Of a stretch of 64,000 nucleotides of DNA, positions 26,574 to 36,578 are shown piece after piece. The notes beneath the pieces were generated by a model that was given only the letters and a program-made list of their open reading frames with translations, was not told the origin of the DNA and did not search any database. Numbering within the stretch: the first letter of the stretch is position 1; the number at the start of each line of letters is the position of its first letter. The DNA is from Variovorax boronicumulans. Lineage in GTDB: Bacteria; Pseudomonadota; Gammaproteobacteria; Burkholderiales; Burkholderiaceae_C. The position numbers were made by a program, and so were the translations under genes. Location of the stretch: positions 184,400 through 248,399 of the forward strand of contig NZ_JARXVG010000011.1 of assembly GCF_029892485.1 (NCBI RefSeq). The letters are read 5' to 3'.

Positions 26574-28424
26574 TCAGTGGTTGTCGCGCGGCACGCCGAA
26601 GGTGGCGTGGATCTTTTGGTACTTCACCGCGGGCTTGAGCACCATGCCCTCGGAAAGCTCGTCCACCACCGCGCGCTGAATCTCCTGCCACGGCGTCTGG
26701 CTCGGCGGGTACGGATAGCCGCCGGCGGCTTCGAGCTTCTGGCGGCGCTGGGCCAGTTCTTCGTCGGACACCAGCATGTTCGCCGTGCGCTTCTTCAGGT
26801 CGATGCGCACGCGATCACCGGTCTTCAGCAACGCCAGCGCACCGCCGGTCGCGGCCTCGGGCGACGCGTTCAGGATCGACGGCGAGCCCGAGGTACCCGA
26901 CTGCCGTCCATCGCCGATGCAAGGCAGCGCGGTGACGCCCTTCTTCAGCAGGTACGCCGGCGCGCGCATGTTCACGACCTCGGCCGCACCGGGGTAGCCC
27001 ACCGGCCCGACACCACGCATGAACAGGATGTTGTGCGCATCGATCTTCATCTTCGGATCGTCGATGCGGCGGTGGTAGTCCTCGGGTCCGTCGAACACCA
27101 CGGCCGTGCCTTCGAAGGCCATCGGGTCGGCGGGGTTCTCGAGGTAGCGGGAGTGGAACTCCGGCGTGATCACGCTGGTCTTCATGATCGCGGAGTCGAA
27201 GAGGTTGCCGCTGAAATCGAGGAAGCCCGCGTTCTTCATCATCGGCTTGGCGTACGGGAAGATCACCTTCCGGTCTTCGGTGAAGCGGCCTTCGCAGTTC
27301 TCGATGATGCTCTTGCCGTTGGCGGTGAGCGCTGGCTGGATCTTGCCCTTGGCGATCAGTTCGGCCACCACCGCGGGCACGCCGCCCGCGCGGTAGTAGT
27401 CCTCGCCCAGGTATTCGCCCGCAGGCTGCAGGTTGACCAGCAGCGGGATCTTGTAGCCGTGCTTCTCCCAGTCGCCCGTGGTCAACGGCACGCCGATGTG
27501 GCGCGCGATCGCGTTCAGGTGGATGGGCGCGTTGGTCGAGCCGCCGATCGCCGAGTTCACGACGATGGCGTTCTCGAACGCGGCGCGCGTGAGGATGTCC
27601 GAGGGCTTCAGGTTCTCGCGCACCATCTCGACGATGCGCTTGCCGGTGAGGTAGGCCATTTCCTGGCGGTCGCGGTACGGCGCGGGAATCGCGGCGCTGC
27701 CGGGCAACGTCATGCCGAGCGCCTCGGTCAACGAGTTCATCGTGGAGGCCGTGCCCATGGTGTTGCAATGGCCGGTCGATGGGGCGGACGAGGCCACGAG
27801 CTTCAGGAAGCCGGTCTCGTCGATCTCGCCCGCAGCCAGCAGCTCGCGCGCCTTCCAGACGATGGTGCCCGAGCCCGTGCGCTCGCCCTTGTACCAGCCG
27901 TTGAGCATCGGCCCGGAGTTCAGTGCGATGGCCGGAATGTCGACCGTGGCGGCGGCCATCAGCTGCGCAGGCGTGGTCTTGTCGCAGCCCGTGGTCAGCA
28001 CCACGCCGTCGAGCGGGTAGCCGTAGAGGATCTCGACCAGCGAGAGGTACTGCAGGTTGCGGTCGAGCGAGGCGGTCGGCCGCTTGCAGGTCTCCTGGAT
28101 CGGATGGATCGGGAATTCGAAGGCGATGCCGCCCGCATCGCGGATGCCCTCGCGCACGCGCTCGGCCAGCACCAGGTGATGGCGGTTGCATGGCGCGATG
28201 TCGGAGCCCGTCTGCGCAATGCCGATGATCGGCCGGCCCGACTGCAGCTCTTCGAGGCCGAGCCCGAAGTTCATCGTGCGCTCGAGGTAGAGCGCCGTCA
28301 TGTCGGTGTTGGCGGGATTGTTGAACCATTCCTGCGAGCGCAGCTTGAGCGCGCCAGCGGATTTCTTCGCGGTGCCCTTGGCCTTGGATGTGGACGTGGA
28401 CGCGGGGCTTTTCTTCTTGCTCAT
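26574..28424 (-). CDS. IlvD/Edd-family sugar-acid dehydratase
   Basis: A 616-aa iron-sulfur dehydratase. Candidate cluster ligands are C79 (IAPCNRHH), C147 (TTGCDKTTPAQ) and C220 (TGHCNTMGTAST). The sequence follows aldonate dehydratases (L-arabinonate or D-xylonate type) rather than IlvD itself, and has an Ala/Ser/Lys-rich N-terminal tail. It converts an aldonate to its 2-keto-3-deoxy derivative. The start MSKKKSPA at 28424 shares one base with the upstream stop (TGATG). It lies downstream of an epimerase-like dehydrogenase and a GntR regulator, with a divergent sugar ABC importer, so the substrate is probably a pentonate, tetronate or hexonate taken up by that importer. Confidence 0.92.
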   Translation of the reverse strand: MSKKKSPASTSTSKAKGTAKKSAGALKLRSQEWFNNPANTDMTALYLERTMNFGLGLEELQSGRPIIGIAQTGSDIAPCNRHHLVLAERVREGIRDAGGIAFEFPIHPIQETCKRPTASLDRNLQYLSLVEILYGYPLDGVVLTTGCDKTTPAQLMAAATVDIPAIALNSGPMLNGWYKGERTGSGTIVWKARELLAAGEIDETGFLKLVASSAPSTGHCNTMGTASTMNSLTEALGMTLPGSAAIPAPYRDRQEMAYLTGKRIVEMVRENLKPSDILTRAAFENAIVVNSAIGGSTNAPIHLNAIARHIGVPLTTGDWEKHGYKIPLLVNLQPAGEYLGEDYYRAGGVPAVVAELIAKGKIQPALTANGKSIIENCEGRFTEDRKVIFPYAKPMMKNAGFLDFSGNLFDSAIMKTSVITPEFHSRYLENPADPMAFEGTAVVFDGPEDYHRRIDDPKMKIDAHNILFMRGVGPVGYPGAAEVVNMRAPAYLLKKGVTALPCIGDGRQSGTSGSPSILNASPEAATGGALALLKTGDRVRIDLKKRTANMLVSDEELAQRRQKLEAAGGYPYPPSQTPWQEIQRAVVDELSEGMVLKPAVKYQKIHATFGVPRDNH

Positions 28425-29452
28425 CAGGACATTCCCTTCAGTGTTTCTGCCGCATTCGGAAGCGCGGCGCAATCGGCGATGTATTGGCGAATGATGTCTG
28501 CGAAATTCTCGTGCGGATGCAAGCCCAGCCGCGCGGCACGCTCGGCCGTGGCACCGGTGGGCCAGTTGGCCACGATGCCGGCGATGCGCTCGTCACGCTC
28601 GAAGCGCACCAGCGCGCGCACCTTGGGGCCGGCCACCTCCTCGAGCGCATCGAGCATGTCGCTCACGCGCACGTTGAGCGCCGGCAGGTTGAGCGCGGCG
28701 CGCCCGCCGAAGGCCTCCCGGCTGGCTTCGTAGACGGCGATGAGGCCATCGACCGTGCGCGCCGGCGAGGTCATCGGGTGCGACACATCGGGCGACACCG
28801 GGCAGATCGACTCCACGCCCGCCAGCGGCTCGCGGATGATGCCGCTGAAGAACGATGAAGCGGCGCCGTTGGGGCGGCCCGGGCGCACGGTGACGGTCAT
28901 CAGCCGCGCGGCGCGGCCGTCGATGTAGCCCTTGCGGGTGTAGTCGGAGATGAGGTGCTCGCACACCAGCTTCTGCGTGCCGTAGGAGGTCTGCGGCAGC
29001 GGCAGCGTGTCGTCGGCCACGAGCTTGGGCAGCGGCACCGAGGGGTCGGGCCCGAACACCGCGACCGAGCTGGAGAACACCAGCCGCGTCACCTTGCCGC
29101 CCGCGCCGACGTTGGCGCCGACATTGGTGCGTAAGGCATCGAGCAACGCGCGCGTGCTGTCGAGGTTGGAGCGCAGGCCCAGTTCGAAGTCGGCCTCGCA
29201 TTCGCCCGACACGGCCGAGGCAAGATGAAACACGCCGTCGAAGGCTTCCGTCCTCAGCGCCTCGGTCTGCGCGAGCAGCGGGCCGATGCGGGCCTCGACG
29301 CGCGCATCGGCCAGCAGGTAGGCCGGCGGCGGCGCGATGTCGGTCAGCACCAGCCGCTCGATGCGCTGGCCGTCCAGCGTGCCGCGTGCGAGCAGCGCAC
29401 GCGCAAGTCGGGAGCCGACGAAGCCGCCGCCTCCGGTGATCAACAGTTTCAT
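28424..29452 (-). CDS. NAD-dependent epimerase/dehydratase family, DenD-like
   Basis: A 342-aa extended SDR. The dinucleotide loop GGGGFVG is at 7-13, the active-site serine run SSS at 127-129, and Y157-x3-K161 in SYGTQK. The C-terminal HPMTSPARTVDGL region resembles D-erythronate dehydrogenase (DenD) and related sugar-acid oxidoreductases more than nucleotide-sugar epimerases. It probably oxidises a sugar acid or epimerises an intermediate on the way to the dehydratase product. Coupled to the GntR gene by a four-base overlap and to the dehydratase by one base. Confidence 0.85.
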   Translation of the reverse strand: MKLLITGGGGFVGSRLARALLARGTLDGQRIERLVLTDIAPPPAYLLADARVEARIGPLLAQTEALRTEAFDGVFHLASAVSGECEADFELGLRSNLDSTRALLDALRTNVGANVGAGGKVTRLVFSSSVAVFGPDPSVPLPKLVADDTLPLPQTSYGTQKLVCEHLISDYTRKGYIDGRAARLMTVTVRPGRPNGAASSFFSGIIREPLAGVESICPVSPDVSHPMTSPARTVDGLIAVYEASREAFGGRAALNLPALNVRVSDMLDALEEVAGPKVRALVRFERDERIAGIVANWPTGATAERAARLGLHPHENFADIIRQYIADCAALPNAAETLKGMS

Positions 29453-30282
29453 GGGGTGTCCCTTTGGGTCCTCTTGGTAGTGCCGGTTGTGCGTTTCTCG
29501 GGATTGGCCGGCGCGGCGGTGCGCAGGGCCCGCGCCGCCGCGCGACGGCGCTGTCCGGTAATGACGCCGCCTTCGACGAGCCGCTGCTCGCCGCGGATCA
29601 GATGCTGCGTGGCGTGATGCCGCGCAGCCACGGGATCGCGCGCCGCGATGGCCTCGACGATGGCGCGATGCTCGTTCTGCACCGCTTCCATGAAGTCGAG
29701 CCGGCGCGCCTCGTTGCCGCGCGTGATGCGCATGCCTTCGCGCAGGTACTGCTCGAGAAAGCCGAGCAGCAAACGGAATTGCGGATTGCCGGTGGCCTCG
29801 CCGATCACGCGGTGGAAGGCCAGGTCTTCGGCCACGCCGTCCTGCCCTGCCGCGGCGGCCGTGTCGATGGCCTTGAGCGCGCGCCGCAGCGCCGCGATCT
29901 GGCTGCGCGTTGCGCGCTTGGCAGCGAGCGCGGCGATCTCGCCCTCGAGCACGCGGCGCACCTCGACCACATCGACCACCGCCTGCACCGACTCCAGCAC
30001 GGTCGGGTCGAAAGCCAGTGGACGATTGAGCGGCGCCTGCGCCACGAAACAGCCCAGGCCCTGCCGCGAAGTGACCAGCGCCTGCGACTTGAGTTGATGC
30101 ACCGCCTCGCGCACCACCGTGCGCGAGACGCCATGCGAAGCCGCGAGTTGCTGTTCGGTGGGAAGGCGATCGCCGGGCCGCAGCGCGCCCGATTCGATCT
30201 GCGCCGCCAGCCGGGATGCGAGGCGGTCGGACAGGCGATCCGTGACCAGGAGAAAGGGTTCTGAGAGGGCGGAAGCCTGCAC
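29449..30282 (-). CDS. GntR-family regulator, FadR subfamily (FCD domain)
   Basis: Predicted 277-aa repressor. The winged HTH contains IESGALRPGDRLPTEQQLAA and GVSRTVVREAVHQLKSQALV; the C-terminal all-helical FCD ligand domain has FHRVIGEATGNP, the EHRAIVEAIAARD element and the final H-Q-H metal/ligand histidines (RHHATQHL). A GTG at 30282 is chosen as start, about ten residues before the usual beginning of the fold; the frame stays open to an ATG at 30471 but that would overlap the divergent ABC gene and add unrelated sequence. The start remains uncertain. The basic C-terminal tail (RRRAAARAL) is atypical. It probably senses the sugar acid or its keto-deoxy product. Confidence 0.8.
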   Translation of the reverse strand: MQASALSEPFLLVTDRLSDRLASRLAAQIESGALRPGDRLPTEQQLAASHGVSRTVVREAVHQLKSQALVTSRQGLGCFVAQAPLNRPLAFDPTVLESVQAVVDVVEVRRVLEGEIAALAAKRATRSQIAALRRALKAIDTAAAAGQDGVAEDLAFHRVIGEATGNPQFRLLLGFLEQYLREGMRITRGNEARRLDFMEAVQNEHRAIVEAIAARDPVAARHHATQHLIRGEQRLVEGGVITGQRRRAAARALRTAAPANPEKRTTGTTKRTQRDTP

Positions 30283-30328
30283 GACTGCGGGAAAGTGGAG
30301 CGCTGTTATCGGGTCATCATACAAGTCA

Positions 30329-30368
30329 ACCGGGATTTTCTCGTACCGGTTTGCCCTGATACCGGTTT
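30329..30368. promoter_or_regulatory. three ACCGG motifs with 16-bp period between GntR gene and ABC importer
   Basis: ACCGG begins at 30329, 30345 and 30361, exactly 16 bp apart; the last two extend to TACCGGTTT, each holding the palindrome ACCGGT. They lie in the 175-base gap between the divergent regulator and importer genes and may be an operator array. Nearby TTGTATGATGAC (minus strand, about 30314-30325) is a second GntR-type candidate. No clear -35/-10 pair stands out. Confidence 0.45.
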
Positions 30369-30457
30369 CAAAAACGAGTGCCGATACTGCGCGGGCTGCG
30401 ATGCGGAGGTCTCCGTGCCGCTTGCGCCCCTTCCCGCGATTTGTCAGGACTCCTTGC

Positions 30458-31531
<1,074 letters not shown>

Positions 31532-31586
31532 TTTTTCGCCTTGTCTTTGGTTCACACCGGTCCGTTTACAACGAAGGAGACAGCTC

Positions 31587-32915
31587 ATGAGTGATTTCAA
31601 TCGCCGCAGGTTTCTCGAGAGTTCGGCCGGCGTTGCCGCCGCCGCGACTGTCGGCACGGGCAGCGCCCTGTTCGCCCCATTCGCGCAGGCGCAGAACCTG
31701 ACCTTCAAGCCCGAGAAAGGCGCCAAGCTGCGCGTGCTGCGATGGAGCCGCTTCGTGCAAGGCGACATCGATGCCTACATGGCCAACGTCAAGAAATTCA
31801 CCGAGGCCACGGGCGTCGAAGTGCGTGTGGACAACGAAGGCTGGGAAGACGTGCGCCCCAAGGCCGCGGTGGCCGCCAACACCGGCGCGGGCCCCGACAT
31901 CATTTTGTCGACCAACGACGACGCCAACCTCTACCCCGACAAGCTGCTCGACGTGACGGACTTGGCCGAATACCTCGGCAAGAAATACGGCGGCTGGTAT
32001 CCCGCGGGCGAAGCCTTCATGCGCCCCGACGGCAAGAAGTGGCTGGGCCTGCCGCTGGGCGCCTCGGGCTCGCTCATCGTGTACCGCGAGAGCATGGTCA
32101 AGGCCGCGGGCTTCGCGACCTTCCCCAAGACCACCGACGACTTCCTCAAGCTCTACAAGGCGCTCAAGGAAAAGGGCACGCCCGGCGGCATGGCACTGGG
32201 CAACGCGACGGGCGACAGCACCTGGTGCAACTGGCTCATCTGGTCGCACGGCGGCAAGCTGGTCGACAAGTCGAACAAGGTGGTGATCGACAGCCCCGAA
32301 ACGCTCAAGGCGCTGGAGTACGCCAAGGAGCTGTATGCCAACTTCATTCCCGGCACGCTCTCGTGGCTGGACCCGAACAACAACAAGGCCTTTCTCGACG
32401 GGCAGATCAGCGTCACCAACAACGGCATCTCGATCTACTACGCGGCCAAGAATTCGGCCGACCCCAAGGTCAAGGAAATGGCCGCGGACATCAACCACGC
32501 GGTGTTCCCCATCGGCCCGGTGGGCGTGCCGACGGAGTCGCACCTGTTCTTCAACCAGATGGTCATGAAGTACACGAAATTCCCGCAGGCGGCCAAGGAG
32601 TTCCTGCGCTTCATGATGGAGAAGGAGCAGTTCGATCCCTGGCTGCAGGGCGGCGGCGGCTACGTGGCGCAGCCCCTGCGCTTCTACGAGAACAGCGCGA
32701 TCTGGTCCTCGGACCCGAAGAACCTGCCGTACCGCGATTCGGTGAAGAACCTGCGCCCGGGCGGCTACGACGGCAAGCTGGGCTACGCCTCGGCCGGCGC
32801 GGCGGCGGACTTCATCATTCCGAACATGGTGGCCGAGGCGGCCAGCGGATCGAAGACGCCCAAGGAAGCGGCCGAGCGCGCGCAGAAGCGTGCCGAACGG
32901 TACTACAAGGTCTGA
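31587..32915 (+). CDS. sugar ABC transporter substrate-binding protein, Tat-exported
   Basis: A 442-aa periplasmic binding protein of the CUT1 (MalE/UgpB) cluster. The N terminus carries a twin-arginine signal (NRRRFLE at 5-11, hydrophobic stretch, cleavage near AQA at 34-36), so it is predicted to be folded before export. The mature part has the usual elements (WEDVRPKAAVAANTGAGPDI, LPLGASGSLIVYRES, YAKFPQAAKEF-like C half). AAGGAGA precedes the ATG. The Tat route is unusual, though not unique, for a sugar binding protein. Ligand unknown; context suggests a sugar acid or its oligomer. Confidence 0.93.
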   Translation: MSDFNRRRFLESSAGVAAAATVGTGSALFAPFAQAQNLTFKPEKGAKLRVLRWSRFVQGDIDAYMANVKKFTEATGVEVRVDNEGWEDVRPKAAVAANTGAGPDIILSTNDDANLYPDKLLDVTDLAEYLGKKYGGWYPAGEAFMRPDGKKWLGLPLGASGSLIVYRESMVKAAGFATFPKTTDDFLKLYKALKEKGTPGGMALGNATGDSTWCNWLIWSHGGKLVDKSNKVVIDSPETLKALEYAKELYANFIPGTLSWLDPNNNKAFLDGQISVTNNGISIYYAAKNSADPKVKEMAADINHAVFPIGPVGVPTESHLFFNQMVMKYTKFPQAAKEFLRFMMEKEQFDPWLQGGGGYVAQPLRFYENSAIWSSDPKNLPYRDSVKNLRPGGYDGKLGYASAGAAADFIIPNMVAEAASGSKTPKEAAERAQKRAERYYKV

Positions 32916-32944
32916 TCTCTTCCAACTCCTGAAGCAGCCCGCCC

Positions 32945-33853
32945 ATGTCACTTCTCGCCAGGTTCCAGAACAGCCGCAACGCGCTTGGCCTGGCGTTCAT
33001 GCTCCCGGCGGCGGTGCTGCTGCTTCTGTTCCTGACCTATCCGCTGGGGCTGGGCACCTACCTCGGCTTCACCGATGCCAAGGTGGGCCGCTCAGGCGAG
33101 TGGATCGGCCTGGAGAACTACGAGTACCTGTGGGGCGACGCGGTGACGCGGCTCGCCCTCTTCAACACGCTCTTCTACACGGCGGTGGCGAGCGTGTTCA
33201 AGTTCTTCCTGGGCCTGTGGCTCGCGATCCTCCTGAACCGCAACATCCGCTTCAAGACCTTCTTCCGCGCGGTGATCCTGCTGCCCTACATCGTGCCCAC
33301 AGCGCTCTCGGCAATCGCGTTCTGGTGGATCTACGACTCGCAGTTCTCCATCATCAGCTGGGCGCTGATGCGCATGGGGCTGATCGACCAGTACATCGAC
33401 TTCCTCGGCTCGCCGTGGAATGCGCGCATCGCGGTGATCATCGCCAACGTGTGGCGCGGCGTGCCCTTCGTGGCGATCACGCTGCTGGCGGGGTTGCAGA
33501 CGATCTCGCCCTCTTACTACGAAGCCTCCGCCATCGACGGCGCGACGCCCTGGCAGCAGTTCCGCCACGTCACGATGCCGCTGCTCACGCCGATCATCGC
33601 GGTGGTCATGACCTTCTCGGTGCTGTTCACCTTCACCGACTTCCAGCTGATCTACGTCATCACCCGCGGCGGCCCGCTGAATGCGACGCACCTGATGGCC
33701 ACGCTGTCGTTCCAGCGCGCGATTTCGGGCGGTGCGCTCGGCGAAGGCGCGGCCATTGCGATCGCGATGGTGCCGTTCCTGCTGGCCTGCGTGATGTTCA
33801 GCTTCTTCGGCCTGCAGCGGCGCGCATGGCAACAAGGCGGTGCCGACAAATGA
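32945..33853 (+). CDS. sugar ABC transporter permease (MalF/UgpA type)
   Basis: A 302-aa inner-membrane protein with six predicted helices, the first at 17-40 after a basic N terminus. The EAA loop that contacts the ATPase is EASAIDGATPWQQFRHVTMP, located between helices 4 and 5. It pairs with the next gene to form the transmembrane channel of the importer. It follows the binding-protein gene by 29 bases and precedes the second permease by 10. Confidence 0.94.
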   Translation: MSLLARFQNSRNALGLAFMLPAAVLLLLFLTYPLGLGTYLGFTDAKVGRSGEWIGLENYEYLWGDAVTRLALFNTLFYTAVASVFKFFLGLWLAILLNRNIRFKTFFRAVILLPYIVPTALSAIAFWWIYDSQFSIISWALMRMGLIDQYIDFLGSPWNARIAVIIANVWRGVPFVAITLLAGLQTISPSYYEASAIDGATPWQQFRHVTMPLLTPIIAVVMTFSVLFTFTDFQLIYVITRGGPLNATHLMATLSFQRAISGGALGEGAAIAIAMVPFLLACVMFSFFGLQRRAWQQGGADK

Positions 33854-33863
33854 GGACACTTCA

Positions 33864-34739
33864 ATGAGCAATGCGGGCCAGGTCGACACCGTCGGCATGA
33901 GCTACCTCGACACGATCCCGCGCAAGGCGGTGACCGTGTACCTCCCGCTCGTGGTCTTCCTCATCGTGCTGCTGTTCCCGTTCTACTGGATGGCCATCAC
34001 CTCGGTGAAGCCCGATGCCGAACTGCTGTCGCGCGAAGGCAATCCGTTCTGGGTGATCAACCCGACGCTCTCGCATTTCTACAAGCTGCTGTTCGAAACC
34101 TCGTACCCGCAGTGGTTGTGGAACACGGTGCTGGTGTCGGTGGTGTCCACCTTCGTGTCGCTCGCGGCCTCGGTGTTCGCGGCGTATGCGATCGAGCGGC
34201 TGCGTTTCAAGGGATCGAAGCACGTCGGGCTCTCGATCTTTCTCGCGTACATGGTGCCGCCGTCGATCCTGTTCATTCCGCTCGCGAACGTGGTGTTCAA
34301 CCTCGGGCTCTTCGACACGCGCTGGGCGCTGATCCTCACCTATCCGACCTTCCTCATTCCCTTCTGCACGTGGCTGCTGATGGGCTACTTCCGCTCGATC
34401 CCGGCCGAGCTCGAAGAATGCGCGCTCATCGACGGCGCGAGCCGCTGGCAGATCCTGGTGAAGATCGTGCTGCCACTCGCGGTGCCCGGGCTCATCTCGG
34501 CGGGCATCTTCGCGTTCACGCTGTCGTGGAACGAGTTCATCTACGCGCTCACCTTCATCTCGTCGTCGGAGGTGAAGACGCTGCCGGTCGGCGTGGTGAC
34601 CGAGCTGGTGCAGGGCGACGTGTACCAGTGGGGGCCGCTCATGGCCGGCGCGCTGCTGGGCTCGCTGCCGGTGGCGTTCATCTACTCGTTCTTCGTCGAG
34701 TACTACGTCTCGGGGATGACCGGGTCGGTCAAGGAATAG
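33864..34739 (+). CDS. sugar ABC transporter permease (MalG/UgpE type)
   Basis: A 291-aa inner-membrane protein with six predicted helices and the EAA-like loop ELEECALIDGASRWQILVKI. The N terminus (KAVTVYLPLVVFLIVLLFPF) and the TSVKPDAELL segment are typical of the second CUT1 permease. The start MSNAGQVD at 33864 has a GAGGACAC site; an in-frame ATG 24 bases earlier overlaps the previous stop and is less likely. Last gene of the importer operon; an inverted-repeat element follows at once. Confidence 0.93.
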   Translation: MSNAGQVDTVGMSYLDTIPRKAVTVYLPLVVFLIVLLFPFYWMAITSVKPDAELLSREGNPFWVINPTLSHFYKLLFETSYPQWLWNTVLVSVVSTFVSLAASVFAAYAIERLRFKGSKHVGLSIFLAYMVPPSILFIPLANVVFNLGLFDTRWALILTYPTFLIPFCTWLLMGYFRSIPAELEECALIDGASRWQILVKIVLPLAVPGLISAGIFAFTLSWNEFIYALTFISSSEVKTLPVGVVTELVQGDVYQWGPLMAGALLGSLPVAFIYSFFVEYYVSGMTGSVKE

Positions 34740-34750
34740 CGCGTCGCCCC

Positions 34751-34853
34751 TACGGGTTCGCAATCAAAGCGAGAACAAGGCGCGAAGCCGCAGACAGTGC
34801 TGACGCACGGCAAGGCGAAGCAACGCGGTTATCGCTTTGATTGCGAGCCCGTA
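34751..34853. repeat. 103-bp element with 22-bp terminal inverted repeats
   Basis: The ends TACGGGTTCGCAATCAAAGC(GA) at 34751-34772 and (TC)GCTTTGATTGCGAGCCCGTA at 34832-34853 are inverted copies with a single mismatch. The 59-base interior (GAACAAGGCGCGAAGCCGCA and on) contains smaller dyads and no reading frame. It exactly fills the gap between convergent genes, ending on the base before the stop of the peptidase gene. It could be a MITE-like repeat, a bidirectional terminator, or both; the interior resembles Comamonadaceae intergenic repeats I recall. Confidence 0.75.
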
Positions 34854-35828
34854 TCAGTTCCAGCGCGGAACGGCTTCGTCCTTGAGCTGCCGGCGCAGCA
34901 CGTCGTAGTCGGGCACCACGCTCTCGACGGTTTCCCAGAAGCGGTGCGAGTGGTCCATCACGCGCAGGTGGGCCAGTTCGTGCGCGACGACGTAGTCGAT
35001 CACCGGCAGGCGAAAGTGAATCAGGCGCCAGTTCAGGCGCAGCGACCCGTCCGCGCTCGCGCTGCCCCATCGCGTGGCCGCGTTCGACAGCGACAGCTTC
35101 TGCCAGCGCACACCCAGCAGCGGCGCGAAATGGTCGAGCCGCTCGATGAAGAGCTTGCGCGCCTGCCGCATGAGCCAGGCCTGCGCGGCATCGCGGATCT
35201 GCGAGGGCTCGGCGTTCTGCGCGACAGCCAGCCGCAGGATGCGCGGACCATCGGCGCGCTCCGCCTCATCGAGCGTGCCGCCAATGCTCGCAAAGCCGTG
35301 CTTCGGATCGAGCCGGATCACCACCGGCTCGCCCATGAACGGAAACCCGGCGCCGTCTTTCCACTCGATGCGCGTGGCTTCGACGCGCGCGTGGCGCTGC
35401 TGGGTTTCCTGCAGCTTGCGCAGGATCCAGTCGGCCTTCTCGCGCACCGCGGCATCGACATCGCGCAGCGCAACCCAGCGCGGCGCGCGCACCGACAGCC
35501 CATCGGCACCGACCAGGAAGCCGATGGTCTTGCGCTTGCCGCGCTTGAATTCGTAGGCCACGCGTGCGGAGCCCAGCACCACTTCGCGCGTGGCCTGCGG
35601 ATGGATGAAGCTCGCGAGCGTCAGCGTGTCGCGCAGCGGGATCGCTGGCAATGCGGGGCCGGTGTCACTGGCCTCATCGGGCGCTGGCGGGGTGAAGGGC
35701 AAAGGCGTCGCGGCGGGCGGCGTCGCCTTGCGGACTTTCTTCGGGCGCGGCGCTGGCGACTCGGGCTTGGCGAACTCGCTGCCCAGCCCCTCGAACAGGT
35801 CCATGGTGAACTGCAACAGTCCCTGCAT
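34854..35828 (-). CDS. YgjP/SprT-like zinc metallopeptidase
   Basis: A 324-aa protein with a Pro/Ala-rich N-terminal 60 residues and a C-terminal DUF45/M48-type metallopeptidase domain. The zinc motif HELAH is at 283-287 (H283, E284, H287), with a likely third ligand in MDHSHRFW (H293 or H295). The central LSNAATRWGSAS block is characteristic of YgjP-like proteins. Physiological substrate is unknown; related proteins are linked to DNA-protein crosslink or rRNA-associated repair. Last gene of the glyQ operon, 15 bases after plsC. Confidence 0.88.
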   Translation of the reverse strand: MQGLLQFTMDLFEGLGSEFAKPESPAPRPKKVRKATPPAATPLPFTPPAPDEASDTGPALPAIPLRDTLTLASFIHPQATREVVLGSARVAYEFKRGKRKTIGFLVGADGLSVRAPRWVALRDVDAAVREKADWILRKLQETQQRHARVEATRIEWKDGAGFPFMGEPVVIRLDPKHGFASIGGTLDEAERADGPRILRLAVAQNAEPSQIRDAAQAWLMRQARKLFIERLDHFAPLLGVRWQKLSLSNAATRWGSASADGSLRLNWRLIHFRLPVIDYVVAHELAHLRVMDHSHRFWETVESVVPDYDVLRRQLKDEAVPRWN

Positions 35829-35843
35829 GGGGCGTTCTTCTTT

Positions 35844-36578
35844 CTAGCGGTAGGCCTCGGGGTCGAGCCGGCGCATCTCCGATTCGATCCACGCTTCGAC
35901 CTCGCGCATCAGCTCGTCGGGCTTGCGGCCCACGCTCGAGATGGCCGGTCCGATCGACACATCGACCACGCCCGGACGCTTGATGAACGCCTTGCGCGGC
36001 CAGACCTTGGCCGAGGTGACGGCAATCGGAATGACCGGCACGCCGGTCTCGCAGGCCAGGCGCGTGCCGCCGCTCTTGTAGGTGCCCTTCTGGCCGCGCG
36101 GAATGCGCGTGCCTTCGGGGAACATGATGATCCAGATGCCCTGCGCGAGGAGCTTCCGGCCCTGGTTCACCACCTTGTTGAAGGCCTGCGCGCGCTGGCT
36201 GCGGTCGATGTGGATCATGTCCAGCCGCGCCATCGCCCAGCCGAAGAAGGGCACGTAGATCAGCTCCTTCTTGAACACGTAGGCCAGCGGGTGCGGCATC
36301 AGCGTGGGCATGAGGAAGGTCTCGAGCGTGGACTGGTGCTTGACCAGCAACACCGCGCCGGCGAGCTTGTCGGTGGGCAGGTTCTCCATGCCGGTCACGC
36401 GCGTCTTGATGCCCAGCAGCACGCGCGCGCCGCCGATGGCCCAGCTGAGCCATTGCTCGGCCATCCAGTACAGCGGAATGCCGCGCTTCCAGATCGAACT
36501 GACGCACATGATGATGCCCCACGGCACCACGGTGACCAGCATCCAGAGTGCGTGGAGAACGGAACGGATGAACGCCAT
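35844..36578 (-). CDS. plsC: 1-acyl-sn-glycerol-3-phosphate acyltransferase
   Basis: A 244-aa membrane acyltransferase that adds the second acyl chain to lysophosphatidic acid. A hydrophobic N-terminal segment (7-27) anchors it. Motif I is HQSTLE (81-86), an HX4E form instead of HX4D, which recurs in this branch of PlsC-like proteins; motif III is FPEGTR (153-158), and the later VIPIAV element is present. The start MAFIRSVL at 36578 shares one base with the gmhB stop (TGATG). The operon position after glyQ-glyS-gmhB is common in Burkholderiales. Confidence 0.92.
   Translation of the reverse strand: MAFIRSVLHALWMLVTVVPWGIIMCVSSIWKRGIPLYWMAEQWLSWAIGGARVLLGIKTRVTGMENLPTDKLAGAVLLVKHQSTLETFLMPTLMPHPLAYVFKKELIYVPFFGWAMARLDMIHIDRSQRAQAFNKVVNQGRKLLAQGIWIIMFPEGTRIPRGQKGTYKSGGTRLACETGVPVIPIAVTSAKVWPRKAFIKRPGVVDVSIGPAISSVGRKPDELMREVEAWIESEMRRLDPEAYR

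Noticed and set aside
35844..36578. HX4E in place of HX4D in PlsC as a disabled active site
   Set aside because: I recall the Glu form as common in this branch of lysophospholipid acyltransferases, so it is probably not a defect.
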